A DNA stretch of 64,000 bases from Planctomycetes bacterium B3_Pla (lineage in GTDB: Bacteria; Planctomycetota; Phycisphaerae; Sedimentisphaerales; Anaerobacaceae): NCBI GenBank assembly GCA_005223045.1, contig NJBM01000004.1:248001-312000 (forward strand). Direction: 5' to 3'. The notes under the pieces were generated by a model. That model made no database searches, was not told the origin of the DNA, and saw only the letters and a program-made list of their open reading frames with translations. Each line of letters begins with the position of its first letter. Position 1 is the stretch's first letter. Below, piece after piece: positions 33,848 to 42,853 of this stretch. Both the position numbers and the translations under genes were made by a program.

Positions 33848-34858
33848 CTAAATGATTTCTGATATTCTTACCGGCCTGTTTTCTTTGACTGACTTCTTGG
33901 CAGCCAAACCGATAGCAATCGACATAAGCCCATCATTGCCGTCAACTGGCATCTTGCCGCCAGAAACCAAAGCGTCAATGAATTCTTTCATCTCCTGATT
34001 GTATGATGCGGCATAACGCTCCAGGAAGAAGTGCAAAGGAAGAGCACCAGACACGCCGGATTCCGTGTAGAGCTTGTGGTTGTCGGGGAAATTGTTCTCA
34101 GCTTGGGCCATTCCCTTGCTGCCGAACACTTCCAGTCGCTGATCATAGCCGTACACAGCTCTGCGACAGTTGTCAATAATGGCCATGGTGTCATCTTCAA
34201 AGGTGAGAATAATGGAGGCCGTATCAATATCGCCGGCCTTGCCAATCTCCGGATCCACCATCACAGCACCTTTGGCATAGACTTCCTTGACCTGCTTTCC
34301 GGAAATGTAACGAGCCATGTCAAAGTCATGAATCGTCATGTCCAAAAATATACCGCCTGATACTTTGACATACTCAACCGGAGGCGGTCCTGGATCACGA
34401 CTTGTAATCTTCACGATCTGAGGTTCTCCGATTGAACCATTGACTACCAGCTCTCTGACTTTCTTGAATTCAGGATCGAAGCGACGGTTGAAACCGAGCA
34501 TCAGGCCAACACCTGCTTGTTCAACAATGGCCGTGATCTCTTGCACTCTATCAAGCGACAGATCTAATGGTTTTTCGCAAAAGATATGTTTGCCGGCCTT
34601 AGCTGCCTTTTCAACATAATCAGCATGTGTGTCTGTGGGCGAACAGATGACAATGCCATCCAAATCAGGCAAGGCAATCAACTCATGAATGGTCTTGACA
34701 AAGTAATTGACATTAAACTCGTCAGCAATATTTTTAGACTCATCGAGCACATCCATCACACCAACGACGTCAACCTCAGGGAAATTTCGGCAGAGGTTCT
34801 TCAAATGTATCTTTCCAATTCGTCCAAGACCGGCAATGGCTAATTTTATTGTTTTCAT
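33848..34858 (-). CDS. inositol 2-dehydrogenase-like oxidoreductase (Gfo/Idh/MocA)
   Basis: 336 residues from ATG 34858 with AGGAAGAG upstream; the frame opens 17 codons earlier without a start signal. The Rossmann motif is LAIAGLGRIGKIHLKNL, followed by ICSPTDTHADYVEKAAKAGK, HIFCEKPLDLSLD (Lys of EKP) and GGIFLDMTIHDFDMARY (catalytic Asp and His). These match cytosolic IolG-type myo-inositol dehydrogenases that oxidise a ring hydroxyl with NAD. It has no signal peptide, unlike the other oxidoreductase. It lies 89 bp after the symporter gene on the same strand, so uptake and first oxidation of a cyclitol or related sugar is a reasonable inference. Confidence 0.82.
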   Translation of the reverse strand: MKTIKLAIAGLGRIGKIHLKNLCRNFPEVDVVGVMDVLDESKNIADEFNVNYFVKTIHELIALPDLDGIVICSPTDTHADYVEKAAKAGKHIFCEKPLDLSLDRVQEITAIVEQAGVGLMLGFNRRFDPEFKKVRELVVNGSIGEPQIVKITSRDPGPPPVEYVKVSGGIFLDMTIHDFDMARYISGKQVKEVYAKGAVMVDPEIGKAGDIDTASIILTFEDDTMAIIDNCRRAVYGYDQRLEVFGSKGMAQAENNFPDNHKLYTESGVSGALPLHFFLERYAASYNQEMKEFIDALVSGGKMPVDGNDGLMSIAIGLAAKKSVKENRPVRISEII

Positions 34859-34947
34859 CTCTCTGCTCTTCCTGATAATTCTTCTATTACTGGTTGACAA
34901 TAGCCGCACTTATAATTCCAAGCTTCCAATAAACTTGCGGTTGGACG

Positions 34948-36525
34948 TTACCTTTTTCCCAACAAGACGTAAATAGTGACGGTAACGACAACAAGTATCG
35001 CAGACAGTAAACGCGTGTGTTTCCAGCCGTGCATATCCACAACTTCAATTGCCTGTTCTTCGGTGATTTCCTGGCGAGGGAAGAAGTAGGACATGCCGTA
35101 CATGATTAACATGTTGAGTACAAATTCAATTCCCCAGATATGTACGAAGTGAACATCCACTTTCAAGATGAATGTCATCGTGATATAGAAGGCTAAGCCA
35201 AAAAACAGCGCAGACTTGGCGGCAATAGCTGATATCCCTTTCAGGAAAAAGCCTGCGAGCATAATCGATGCAACTGGAATAAAGAAAATCCCGTTCAATT
35301 GCTGCAAGAGCTGGTACAGTCCTTCGGGTGCGTTTGCCACAAGAGGTGCTGTCACAATTGCAAGAAAGGCCAGTACCGATGATGTTAATCGGCCAATCCA
35401 AACCAGGTGTCTTTCACTTGCCTCTTTCTTGAGGTGTCTTTTGTAAACATCGATACTGAAAATAGTTGCCGCACTGTTCAGTACACTGTTAAATGTGCTC
35501 AAGACAGCCCCCATCACAACTGCTGCGAAGAACCCAACCAGACTCGCAGGCAACACTTTTTTTATCAGTGCCGGATACACCAAATCTTGCGAATCATAAA
35601 ACGAATCGCCAAAATAGTAAAAACCGATGACTCCCGGCAATACAATGATAAGCGGCACCAGGATTTTCAGAATACCTGTATAGAGCAAGCCTTTCTGGGC
35701 CTCAACCAGATTCTTAGCGCCTAAGGCCCGTTGAATAATGGTCTGATTCATCCCCCAGAAATACAGTTGGTTAATGATCAGACCGGTAAAAAGTGTCCCG
35801 AAAGGCAGCACTGAATCCCTTGCTCCGATGACATTGAACTTCTCGGGGGCATGATTGAAGACTTTGGTCAATCCAGCCAGAATGTTCCCCTCGCCAATAC
35901 TCAACAAGGCGATCACAGGGACCAACATTCCTCCGATCAACAGGCCGTATCCGTTGATCGTATCCGAAACAGCAACAGCCTTCAACCCCCCAAAGATGGC
36001 ATAGAACGAACCAATCATGCCCACAACAACCACCGTAATCCAAAGTCCCTGTGTTTTTGACACGTTGAGTACCTCGGACACATTGAAGATACTTTCAAGG
36101 TTAAGGGCGCCCGTGTACAAAACGATTGGCAAGAGTGTTACTACGAAGGAGACAACCAAAAAGAGAGCGACCAGTGTACGAGTGGTTCCGTCGAATCGTT
36201 TTTCAAGATACTGTGGAATGGTGGTTAGTCCCATTCTCAGGTATTTAGGAACAAAGAAGATGGCTGCCACAATCAGTGCCAGCGACGAGGTCACTTCCCA
36301 TGCAATAATAATACATCCGTTCTTATAGGAAGAGCCATTCATGCCCACCAGGTGCTCGGTAGAAATATTGGTCAGCAGCATGGAACCGGCGATTACAACG
36401 CCACTTAAGCTGCGTCCTCCCAGGAAATACCCGTCAGACGAATCCAACTTGTCTTTACGAAGTCTGAACCAGGCATAAAACGCTACAAACGCTGTAAAGC
36501 CGATAAATGAAATAACGGTCATCAT
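34948..36525 (-). CDS. sodium:solute symporter (SSS/SglT-like family)
   Basis: 525 residues, about 13-14 hydrophobic helices. Family marks are DGYFLGGRSLSGVVIAGSML, LLTNISTEHLVGMNG, LGMTTIPQYLEKRFD-like text (here RMGLTTIPQYLEKRFDGTTR) and FYAIFGGLKAVAVSDTING in the middle helices, all typical of SLC5-type transporters. Expected to import a sugar or polyol with Na+. Two ATG codons overlap at the start (36525 and 36522). Operon with the inositol-dehydrogenase-like gene downstream. Base composition by eye is somewhat lower in GC than the flanking secretion and cytochrome genes. Confidence 0.9.
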   Translation of the reverse strand: MMTVISFIGFTAFVAFYAWFRLRKDKLDSSDGYFLGGRSLSGVVIAGSMLLTNISTEHLVGMNGSSYKNGCIIIAWEVTSSLALIVAAIFFVPKYLRMGLTTIPQYLEKRFDGTTRTLVALFLVVSFVVTLLPIVLYTGALNLESIFNVSEVLNVSKTQGLWITVVVVGMIGSFYAIFGGLKAVAVSDTINGYGLLIGGMLVPVIALLSIGEGNILAGLTKVFNHAPEKFNVIGARDSVLPFGTLFTGLIINQLYFWGMNQTIIQRALGAKNLVEAQKGLLYTGILKILVPLIIVLPGVIGFYYFGDSFYDSQDLVYPALIKKVLPASLVGFFAAVVMGAVLSTFNSVLNSAATIFSIDVYKRHLKKEASERHLVWIGRLTSSVLAFLAIVTAPLVANAPEGLYQLLQQLNGIFFIPVASIMLAGFFLKGISAIAAKSALFFGLAFYITMTFILKVDVHFVHIWGIEFVLNMLIMYGMSYFFPRQEITEEQAIEVVDMHGWKHTRLLSAILVVVTVTIYVLLGKR

Positions 36526-37366
36526 AATTTCGCACTCGGTGAAGGTTACCCAGATCTCCTAATGTCCGAACGGTGAACATGCAAATCACCGCCGCCATCA
36601 TCGGGGACAACAAAACCGTATCCCTTTCTTGCACTGAACCATTTCACTGCGCCTGTATTCATGAGTCCTTCTCCTTTGTATCGGTCGTTCCTGCAAATAA
36701 CCCATTTCTCTTACACTGCGGAGGACCAGCGTATGGATTCGACTTCTTCATTATCGAAACAAATATCGTACGACTGTTCCGAGCACTATTTTGACAACTC
36801 AAAACATGCTCTACAACAAGAAAAGCAAGATAACAGCACAAAAAGTCCGTGGTAACCGTGCAGGCCGCCTGCAAAGGCCAGAGGCTTGTTCTTCAAAATA
36901 ACTGCTCAAACCTAACGCAATTCATCCCACAGGCCACCTCTTTCATGAACTGAAAAACATCGCCAAGACCAGGGGACATCGTGTCTCCATTTTGACTCCA
37001 CAGACCTTGATTTTGTCCATATTGAACAGGTATTGACACCCATTTTTTGCCCAAGAGCAAATATTTTATGGGAATTTCTTATTAACATAGTTTTCAATGA
37101 ACTTGTCAAAAAGTGGAAAGGCCGCCAACTTTCTCAAGCTGCCCTCATAGTACTTCCCTTTCACTGTTCCACTTCCGACATTTTGCTCGTTATTATCTTG
37201 GTATCTCTGAATCGGATTATCATGTGTTTTCCCGGATGGATCTGTAAACCTATGTTTACCATTATGCCGACATCGTGCCCTTGAGGGCGGACACTCAAAT
37301 CAATCCCTGTTCAGCTTCACCCGCAGACACAACCGAGCCGGTTTTTTTTCCGCACAAAATACCTTC
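36526..37366. other. long intergenic region without a supported gene
   Basis: 840 bp between the glycosidase-like gene stop and the symporter start. Short frames on both strands (for instance around 36661-36855 plus and 36912-37109 minus) have no start signals and no family resemblance. The T-run near 37341-37349 is preceded by only a 5-bp stem. The region may hold decayed coding sequence and the symporter promoter. Confidence 0.4.
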
Positions 37367-38611
37367 TTACCTCAATGAAGAGTTCTTCGCAGATATGGAA
37401 TCGTAAACCGCTTGTCTGTTCTCTTCAGGAATCTTCACTTCGTTGAAGAAGGTCATGCCCAGGAACCGATCATTCTCCTTGGCGTATTCCCTACCCCATT
37501 TGATGACGTTCCTAATGTATTCCGGTCCCTTGGGCGGAAGCTTGTAGTGTCGCGGCATATCGCGCCGGATTGTGGTATGCAAATAGACCTGAAGTGGCGC
37601 CAGATGCTCAATCACCTTCTCGATCATCTCCGTTTCCTGACCGCGGTTTCTTCCTTCGCAATACGGCATGACAAAATCGAAGCCAACCTCGGCCAAGGTC
37701 TCGGTGCGATGCCCCCGATTGTCTTGATATCCGACAATATTGCCATCTGTTGACGGTACGCCTGTGTAGAAGCCGTATTCGAACTTCGGATTGATACTTC
37801 TGATAAGATTCTTCAAATCGATGAGGCGATCCCGAATTCGGATGCTTTTCCATTCGATCAATTCTTCTTTGTCGATCTCATGCCTGTCTCTACCTGTATC
37901 TTGCAGGAGTCTTCTCCGTGAACTGCGGCAGTAGCACGAGTCTTGCGTATACGATGGATGCTCCAGAACAATACCATCAAGGTTTACATACCGTTCGAGG
38001 ACATCCTGGATCTTGTCCCGCATATATTGATGCGCTGGTTCGCTGTCGCAACAGATATGCAACGTCTCGATAGCATTCCTTTCATAAACGCTTGTGTTCG
38101 GCGGGACTTTGTGCGTGTAGCTGCCATCATGTGTCGTCAGGAATTCAATTTCCGGATAGCCCTCTCTCACGCCTATCATTCCGAGATACTTGATCTCGAC
38201 AAAAACCTTGATGCCCATCTTATGTGCCTTCTCGATTATTCTCGAGAAGAATTCCATCTCCTCATGGGCATTCAACGCGTTCTCATCCAATTGCGGCTTC
38301 AGCTTTGGATTCTTTGCCGGCCACGCCAATCCATGATTCCCTGGCGAAAAATAGCCGTGACTTGCCATCATGACAATGAGATGGCTCATGCCGTGCGTCT
38401 TCATTTCATCCAGTAACGCGCTAAAATAGTCATAGCCTAATCTTCTATCCCCGGCCTGGTATGTCAAACAGGTTGTCCATCCGAAGATCATGCTTGGCTC
38501 CTCTTCCTGATTCATCCCAGACGAAGAGCAGGAGAGCGAATTGAAGGAACCCGCCCAACAAGCCAAACCGGATCCCATTAGCTTTAGGAACTGCCTGCGT
38601 TGTCTCTGCAT
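37367..38611 (-). CDS. exported glycosidase-like (beta/alpha)8 barrel protein
   Basis: 414 residues. The start MQRQRRQFLKLMGSGLACWA with a following SLSC looks like a Tat-type leader ending in a lipobox. The mature protein opens with MIFGWTTCLTYQAG, then alternating strands and helices typical of a TIM barrel: GMSHLIVMMASHGYF, AHKMGIKVFVEIKYLGMI, LDGIVLEHPSYTQDS, FDFVMPYCEGRN. It resembles the putative glycoside hydrolases (GHL type) in which the substrate and even catalytic activity are undefined. Lies upstream of the symporter block on the same strand. Confidence 0.6.
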   Translation of the reverse strand: MQRQRRQFLKLMGSGLACWAGSFNSLSCSSSGMNQEEEPSMIFGWTTCLTYQAGDRRLGYDYFSALLDEMKTHGMSHLIVMMASHGYFSPGNHGLAWPAKNPKLKPQLDENALNAHEEMEFFSRIIEKAHKMGIKVFVEIKYLGMIGVREGYPEIEFLTTHDGSYTHKVPPNTSVYERNAIETLHICCDSEPAHQYMRDKIQDVLERYVNLDGIVLEHPSYTQDSCYCRSSRRRLLQDTGRDRHEIDKEELIEWKSIRIRDRLIDLKNLIRSINPKFEYGFYTGVPSTDGNIVGYQDNRGHRTETLAEVGFDFVMPYCEGRNRGQETEMIEKVIEHLAPLQVYLHTTIRRDMPRHYKLPPKGPEYIRNVIKWGREYAKENDRFLGMTFFNEVKIPEENRQAVYDSISAKNSSLR

Positions 38612-39080
38612 CTATGAAGATTCTCCCCTATGTGTTATCTGATTCGTGATTTCCCATTTGATTTCATAAACAGTGCTCCTGCACGCTACAACCTTGATAA
38701 TACCACAACCTGCAATTTGATTTCAACTCCTCTCTCCATAATAATGAGAACACACGCACGAAATACTGGACGTCGCGACGCTCGGTGGCAGCCTGAGCGG
38801 AAAACGCGCAGCGAGTGGACTATCCGCAGGAGAAGGACCACAAGTGACGGCAAATGATACACTTATGCCTGGATGAGTTTTTACGCCCTACGCCCTTATA
38901 CAAACATCCGCGTTTTCAGAAGCTCATAGAGTCAGGCAATTAACTCATTCGGAAAAAACACTGGCGGATGATTCAGAATCAATAATCCGCGCTCGTCAGT
39001 ACAATCTGTGGATATTTTACCTTCTTGCTTTTGTCTTTTTACTTGACGGCCGTCGTGTATGATAGATACTAATCGAAATG
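38612..39080. other. intergenic region without a supported gene
   Basis: About 470 bp between divergent genes (glycosidase-like minus, FG-GAP lipoprotein plus). No open frame with coding features. Promoters for both genes should be here but none is clear. Confidence 0.35.
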
Positions 39081-39158
39081 TGAATTTAGAACGAAGAATG
39101 GCGAATTGAGAGTTTAGAATGTAGAATTGGGATTTGAGAATTGAGAATTCTAAATTCG
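39081..39158. repeat. AT-rich short-repeat tract
   Basis: Imperfect repeats of a 12-15 base theme, variants of GAATTGAGAATT / TAGAATGTAGAATT, immediately upstream of the 1179-aa lipoprotein gene. A similar short stretch (GAATTGAGAATTGGGAATGA) lies right after mgtE near 13504. Probably slippage-derived spacer DNA shared by several intergenic sites. Confidence 0.55.
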
Positions 39159-39174
39159 ACAAGAGATACTCGGC

Positions 39175-42100
39175 ATGGAAAGAATCGGGATACTGAAGAC
39201 TTTGCGGAAAATCGGATGCGTTTTTCTTGTGGGATTATTGCTTGTCGGTTGTGGAATCCGGCCGGATCAGCGCCGGCGGTCGGACCGACTTGTCACATCG
39301 AGGGATTCTAAGGCAATTGGTTCCGACTCTCTGGACAAAGCACTTGCAGATTTCAACCGAGGCGCAGCCCTTCTCGAACAGTACAAATACGCAGAGGCCG
39401 CACGAGCGTTCGAGTCGGTTCTGAATGCTGCGCCCGATTGGACCGCCGCGCGCTTTAACTTAGGGCTTGCCTATTTTAATTTGCAGGTCAAGCCCGGCGC
39501 AAAAAGTTATCTCAAATTGGCCCGAGAGGCATTTGAAGCCGTATTGCAATCCGATCCTAACCACTTGCACGCCCGATTCTGCCTGGGACTGCACCACCAA
39601 TACCTCGGTGAGAACGAAGAGGCGCTCGAGTATTTTCGGGCAGTGCATGAAGGCGATCCAGAGGACCCTTATGTGTTGTACAAATATGCCGAGACGCATC
39701 TTACACTCGGTTCTGCGGACGATGGGATCAAGATGCTCGAGAAGGTTGTAGCGCTCGATCCGGGATTTATCTCCGCGGTGTACCGGCTTGCAATCCAGTA
39801 TCAGCGTATGCGAAGGCGCGATGAGGCGAGGTCTCTCTTTACTCGCTTCAAGCAGCTCAAAGACATAGAACTGGCAGGCGGCACTTTTACGGTTCTCAAA
39901 GCGTATGGGACCGTGGGCAAATACTACATGGCGCTTGATGCGGATAACCTTACTCTGCGGCCGGCAGCCATGCTTCGGCATAGACGCATTATGTTTTCTC
40001 CCGAGCTAAAGTTCCTTGGCACGGGAACTTCGGCCTGGGAATACTCCCCAGCAGCGGCAGAGCTTCCGGGAGTTGCCGCCGGCGATATAGATGGGGATGG
40101 TGATCTTGATCTTTGCATTACGGCATTCGAGCCTGATGGCAGCGCACTGCTGTGGCGCAACGACGGCGCGGGGCGATTTTCCCGTGATGCAACTTTATCT
40201 CGGCAGAGCATATCCCCTTGCTTCGGAGACGTGGACAATGACGGCGACCTCGATCTGTGGCTGGGTCGCGCGGGCGCAGACATCTATTTTGAAAACGATG
40301 GGAAAGGGAATTTCACAAAAGGGCAGGCCGCTGCGGTCGCCGGTGGAGAATCCGTGACTCATTATGCGAGGATTCTCGACGTGGACAGCGACGGCGATTT
40401 GGATCTTCTGGCATTTCGTGCCGCACACGGCATGACTCGCGCCGGCGGGGCGCTCAAACCCGCAGGCAGTAGTATCTATAACAACAACAGGGATGGTTCG
40501 TTTGCCGACATTGCCGGAAAACTTGGTCTTACTCTCGAAAAAACTCCCGTTGCCGCTGTGGCGTATGATGATTTTGACAATGACCGCGATATGGATTTTG
40601 TAGTCTTTTCCGCAATCGGGAAAGAGACAATTGCGTGGGTGAACGACCGGGCCTGGACATATCGAACACTTGACGTTGAAACAACCGGTCTGCCGGCCGA
40701 AGGCGTGCTTAGTGCAACTTCAGGCGATCCGGACAAAGATGGAGACAGCGATCTTCTGATTTTCACTGAGGAAGGAATCGAGCTTCTTGTGAATCAGGGT
40801 GGGTTCCGCTTTGCCCGCCATCAGGCCTTTTCCAGACAGTGCGGCCGTCTCGGTGGGACCGGCGGCCAGTTTGCGGATATGGACAATGACGGTGACCTGG
40901 ATATTGTAATCGCTGACGCTTACAGACGTGACGGCAGCCGGGGTCCTTCGCTTCTCATTAACGATTGGCCGCAAGACCGTTTTGTTGACGCCATGGAAAT
41001 GGATCCGGGGAACCTTCTGTCCGCTATCGAGAGCAAGGGCGACGCCAGTTGTGTAGTCGCGGATTTCACCGGCAACGGCAGGTGTGACATCCTCCTGGCC
41101 CCCATAGGAGAAAAACCCTATCTGGTCGAGAACATCACGCCCGGCGGCAATTGGATAGAAATTGATCTTCGCGGAACCCGCGGAACGGACAAAAAGACCC
41201 GATCCAACAATTCAGCCATCGGCGCCCGCGTAGAGGTCAAGGCCGGCGCTATTTCTCAGCTATACACAGTGGGGGCGCCTTCAGGGTCGGTGGCTATGCC
41301 TCCGCATCGGATTCATGCCGGGTTAGGGCGGCACTCCAGGGTGGACTGGTTGCGTATAACGTGGCCGGACGCTGTTCTTCAGGCGGAATTGGAGTTGCCC
41401 GCCGGTCAGGTGATGACAATTGCCGAGTTGCAGCGCAAGGTATCTTCCTGTCCGCATCTTTTCGCCTGGGACGGTTCGCATTTTGAGTTTGTATCAGACT
41501 TTGGAGGTGTGGGTGGGATCGGGTACCTCGCAGCACCCGGAGTCTATGGCAAGCCCGATCCGACAGAATATCTACCTATCCCGAATCTAAAGCCTCGTGA
41601 CGGCGAATACGTCTTTCAGGTACTGGAGCCTACCGAGGAAGTCGTCTATTTTGACCAGGCTAAGTTGATCGCGGTCGATCATCCGCTCGATACGGAAGTC
41701 TATCCCCACGAGATGATGGCGGTTGGTATTCCGGCTCCGCCTTTTGAGCTTTTCTGTTTCAAAGACGCGATAGAGCCGGTTCATGCCGTTGACCATCGCG
41801 GCACTGATGTCACCGAAAACATACATTGGATTGACCGAAACTATGCCGGTGCGACCGGACTCGACTCGCGGTTCACGGGATTTGCCAAAGACCATTTTGT
41901 TGAGCTGGATTTCGGGGATCGCCTAAAAAAAGTATCGCCTGAATCGCGGCTGGTGCTGTTTCTTTACGGGTCGGTTGAATATTCCTACTCCTCAACAAAC
42001 TTCGCCGCGAGCCAGGCGGGCCTGCGCAGCAAGGCTCCGAGCATTCACGTATTTCGTGACGGCGCTTGGGTGGAGATATTTCACGAAGTGGGATACCCGG

Positions 42101-42714
42101 CCGGCATCCGGCACATGATGACTCTTGACGTAACTGGAAAGGTGCTGCCGGGCGACCGGAGAATTCGCATCTCCAGTAATATGGAGCTTTACTGGGACCG
42201 GATATTCATCGCATCTATCCTTGAGGACGTTGGGCTTAGCGCCCGGGAGGCGCCGGTGAAAGGGGCGGATCTTCATTTCTTCGGTTATCCGCGCGAGTAC
42301 TCGCCGGATGGGCGTCGCCCGAACCTTTTCGATTACGACAATGCGGACCGGGCCGTACCCTGGAAGCTCATGGAAGGAAACTATACCCGCTACGGCGAAG
42401 TGACGGAGCTTCTTGGAGATGCCGACGACTGTTATGTCGTTATGGCACGGGGAGACGAGCTTACACTGCGTTTTTCCGTAGATGCTTTCGGCCCGGTGCC
42501 GCGCGGATACCGTCGTTCATTCGTTCTGAAAACCGACAGCTTCTGCAAGGACATGGACCTTTACTCGGCATATCCCGACAGTGTGGAGCCACTGCCTTTT
42601 CATTCAATGAGCAACTATCCCTACGGCGCCAATGAGAAGTATCCCGATGACAAAGAGCGGCAGGAATACCTCAGGCGTTTTAACACCCGACGGGTAGGCG
42701 GGCCTAAGAACTGA
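39175..42714 (+). CDS. large TPR / FG-GAP / ASPIC-UnbV lipoprotein
   Basis: 1179 residues. Lipoprotein signal with lipobox LLLVGC (Cys about 26). Residues ~50-230 are tetratricopeptide repeats (YAEAARAFESVLNAAPDWTAA; ARFCLGLHHQYLGENEEALEY). Residues ~300-650 contain FG-GAP/VCBS calcium-binding repeats (DIDGDGDLDLCI; DVDNDGDLDLWL; DMDNDGDLDIVI). An ASPIC/UnbV domain lies around 660-770 (AIGARVEVKAGAI; HRIHAGLGRHSRVDWLRITWP). About 400 more residues follow, beginning HLFAWDGSHFEFVSDFGG and lacking a family I can name. Membrane-anchored in the periplasm or at the surface; role likely in protein or carbohydrate binding, substrate unknown. Confidence 0.85.
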   Translation: MERIGILKTLRKIGCVFLVGLLLVGCGIRPDQRRRSDRLVTSRDSKAIGSDSLDKALADFNRGAALLEQYKYAEAARAFESVLNAAPDWTAARFNLGLAYFNLQVKPGAKSYLKLAREAFEAVLQSDPNHLHARFCLGLHHQYLGENEEALEYFRAVHEGDPEDPYVLYKYAETHLTLGSADDGIKMLEKVVALDPGFISAVYRLAIQYQRMRRRDEARSLFTRFKQLKDIELAGGTFTVLKAYGTVGKYYMALDADNLTLRPAAMLRHRRIMFSPELKFLGTGTSAWEYSPAAAELPGVAAGDIDGDGDLDLCITAFEPDGSALLWRNDGAGRFSRDATLSRQSISPCFGDVDNDGDLDLWLGRAGADIYFENDGKGNFTKGQAAAVAGGESVTHYARILDVDSDGDLDLLAFRAAHGMTRAGGALKPAGSSIYNNNRDGSFADIAGKLGLTLEKTPVAAVAYDDFDNDRDMDFVVFSAIGKETIAWVNDRAWTYRTLDVETTGLPAEGVLSATSGDPDKDGDSDLLIFTEEGIELLVNQGGFRFARHQAFSRQCGRLGGTGGQFADMDNDGDLDIVIADAYRRDGSRGPSLLINDWPQDRFVDAMEMDPGNLLSAIESKGDASCVVADFTGNGRCDILLAPIGEKPYLVENITPGGNWIEIDLRGTRGTDKKTRSNNSAIGARVEVKAGAISQLYTVGAPSGSVAMPPHRIHAGLGRHSRVDWLRITWPDAVLQAELELPAGQVMTIAELQRKVSSCPHLFAWDGSHFEFVSDFGGVGGIGYLAAPGVYGKPDPTEYLPIPNLKPRDGEYVFQVLEPTEEVVYFDQAKLIAVDHPLDTEVYPHEMMAVGIPAPPFELFCFKDAIEPVHAVDHRGTDVTENIHWIDRNYAGATGLDSRFTGFAKDHFVELDFGDRLKKVSPESRLVLFLYGSVEYSYSSTNFAASQAGLRSKAPSIHVFRDGAWVEIFHEVGYPAGIRHMMTLDVTGKVLPGDRRIRISSNMELYWDRIFIASILEDVGLSAREAPVKGADLHFFGYPREYSPDGRRPNLFDYDNADRAVPWKLMEGNYTRYGEVTELLGDADDCYVVMARGDELTLRFSVDAFGPVPRGYRRSFVLKTDSFCKDMDLYSAYPDSVEPLPFHSMSNYPYGANEKYPDDKERQEYLRRFNTRRVGGPKN

Positions 42715-42756
42715 ACGGAGTCCACGGCAGAATCCTCAGCGTTGGCTGGGTGCATG

Positions 42757-42785
42757 TTGCTCAAAAGCGACTTTTCCGGTATAGT
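42757..42785 (+). promoter_or_regulatory. candidate promoter of duplicated unit 1
   Basis: TTGCTC and TATAGT separated by 17 bp. The same arrangement (TTGCTG-17-TATAGT) is kept in unit 2 although intervening bases have changed, which supports a functional signal. The -35 match is weak. Confidence 0.45.
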
Positions 42786-42853
42786 CAGGAAAACAGGTTG
42801 CTGAAGTGTATTTTTTGCGCCAGTTCCGAAAGCTCCGGCAAAGGTAGCTCTTG

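Noticed and set aside
37331-37350. AACCG-AGC-CGGTT followed by eight T, terminator-like
   Set aside because: Only a 5-bp stem, and it would work on the plus strand where no gene ends. Too weak to list.
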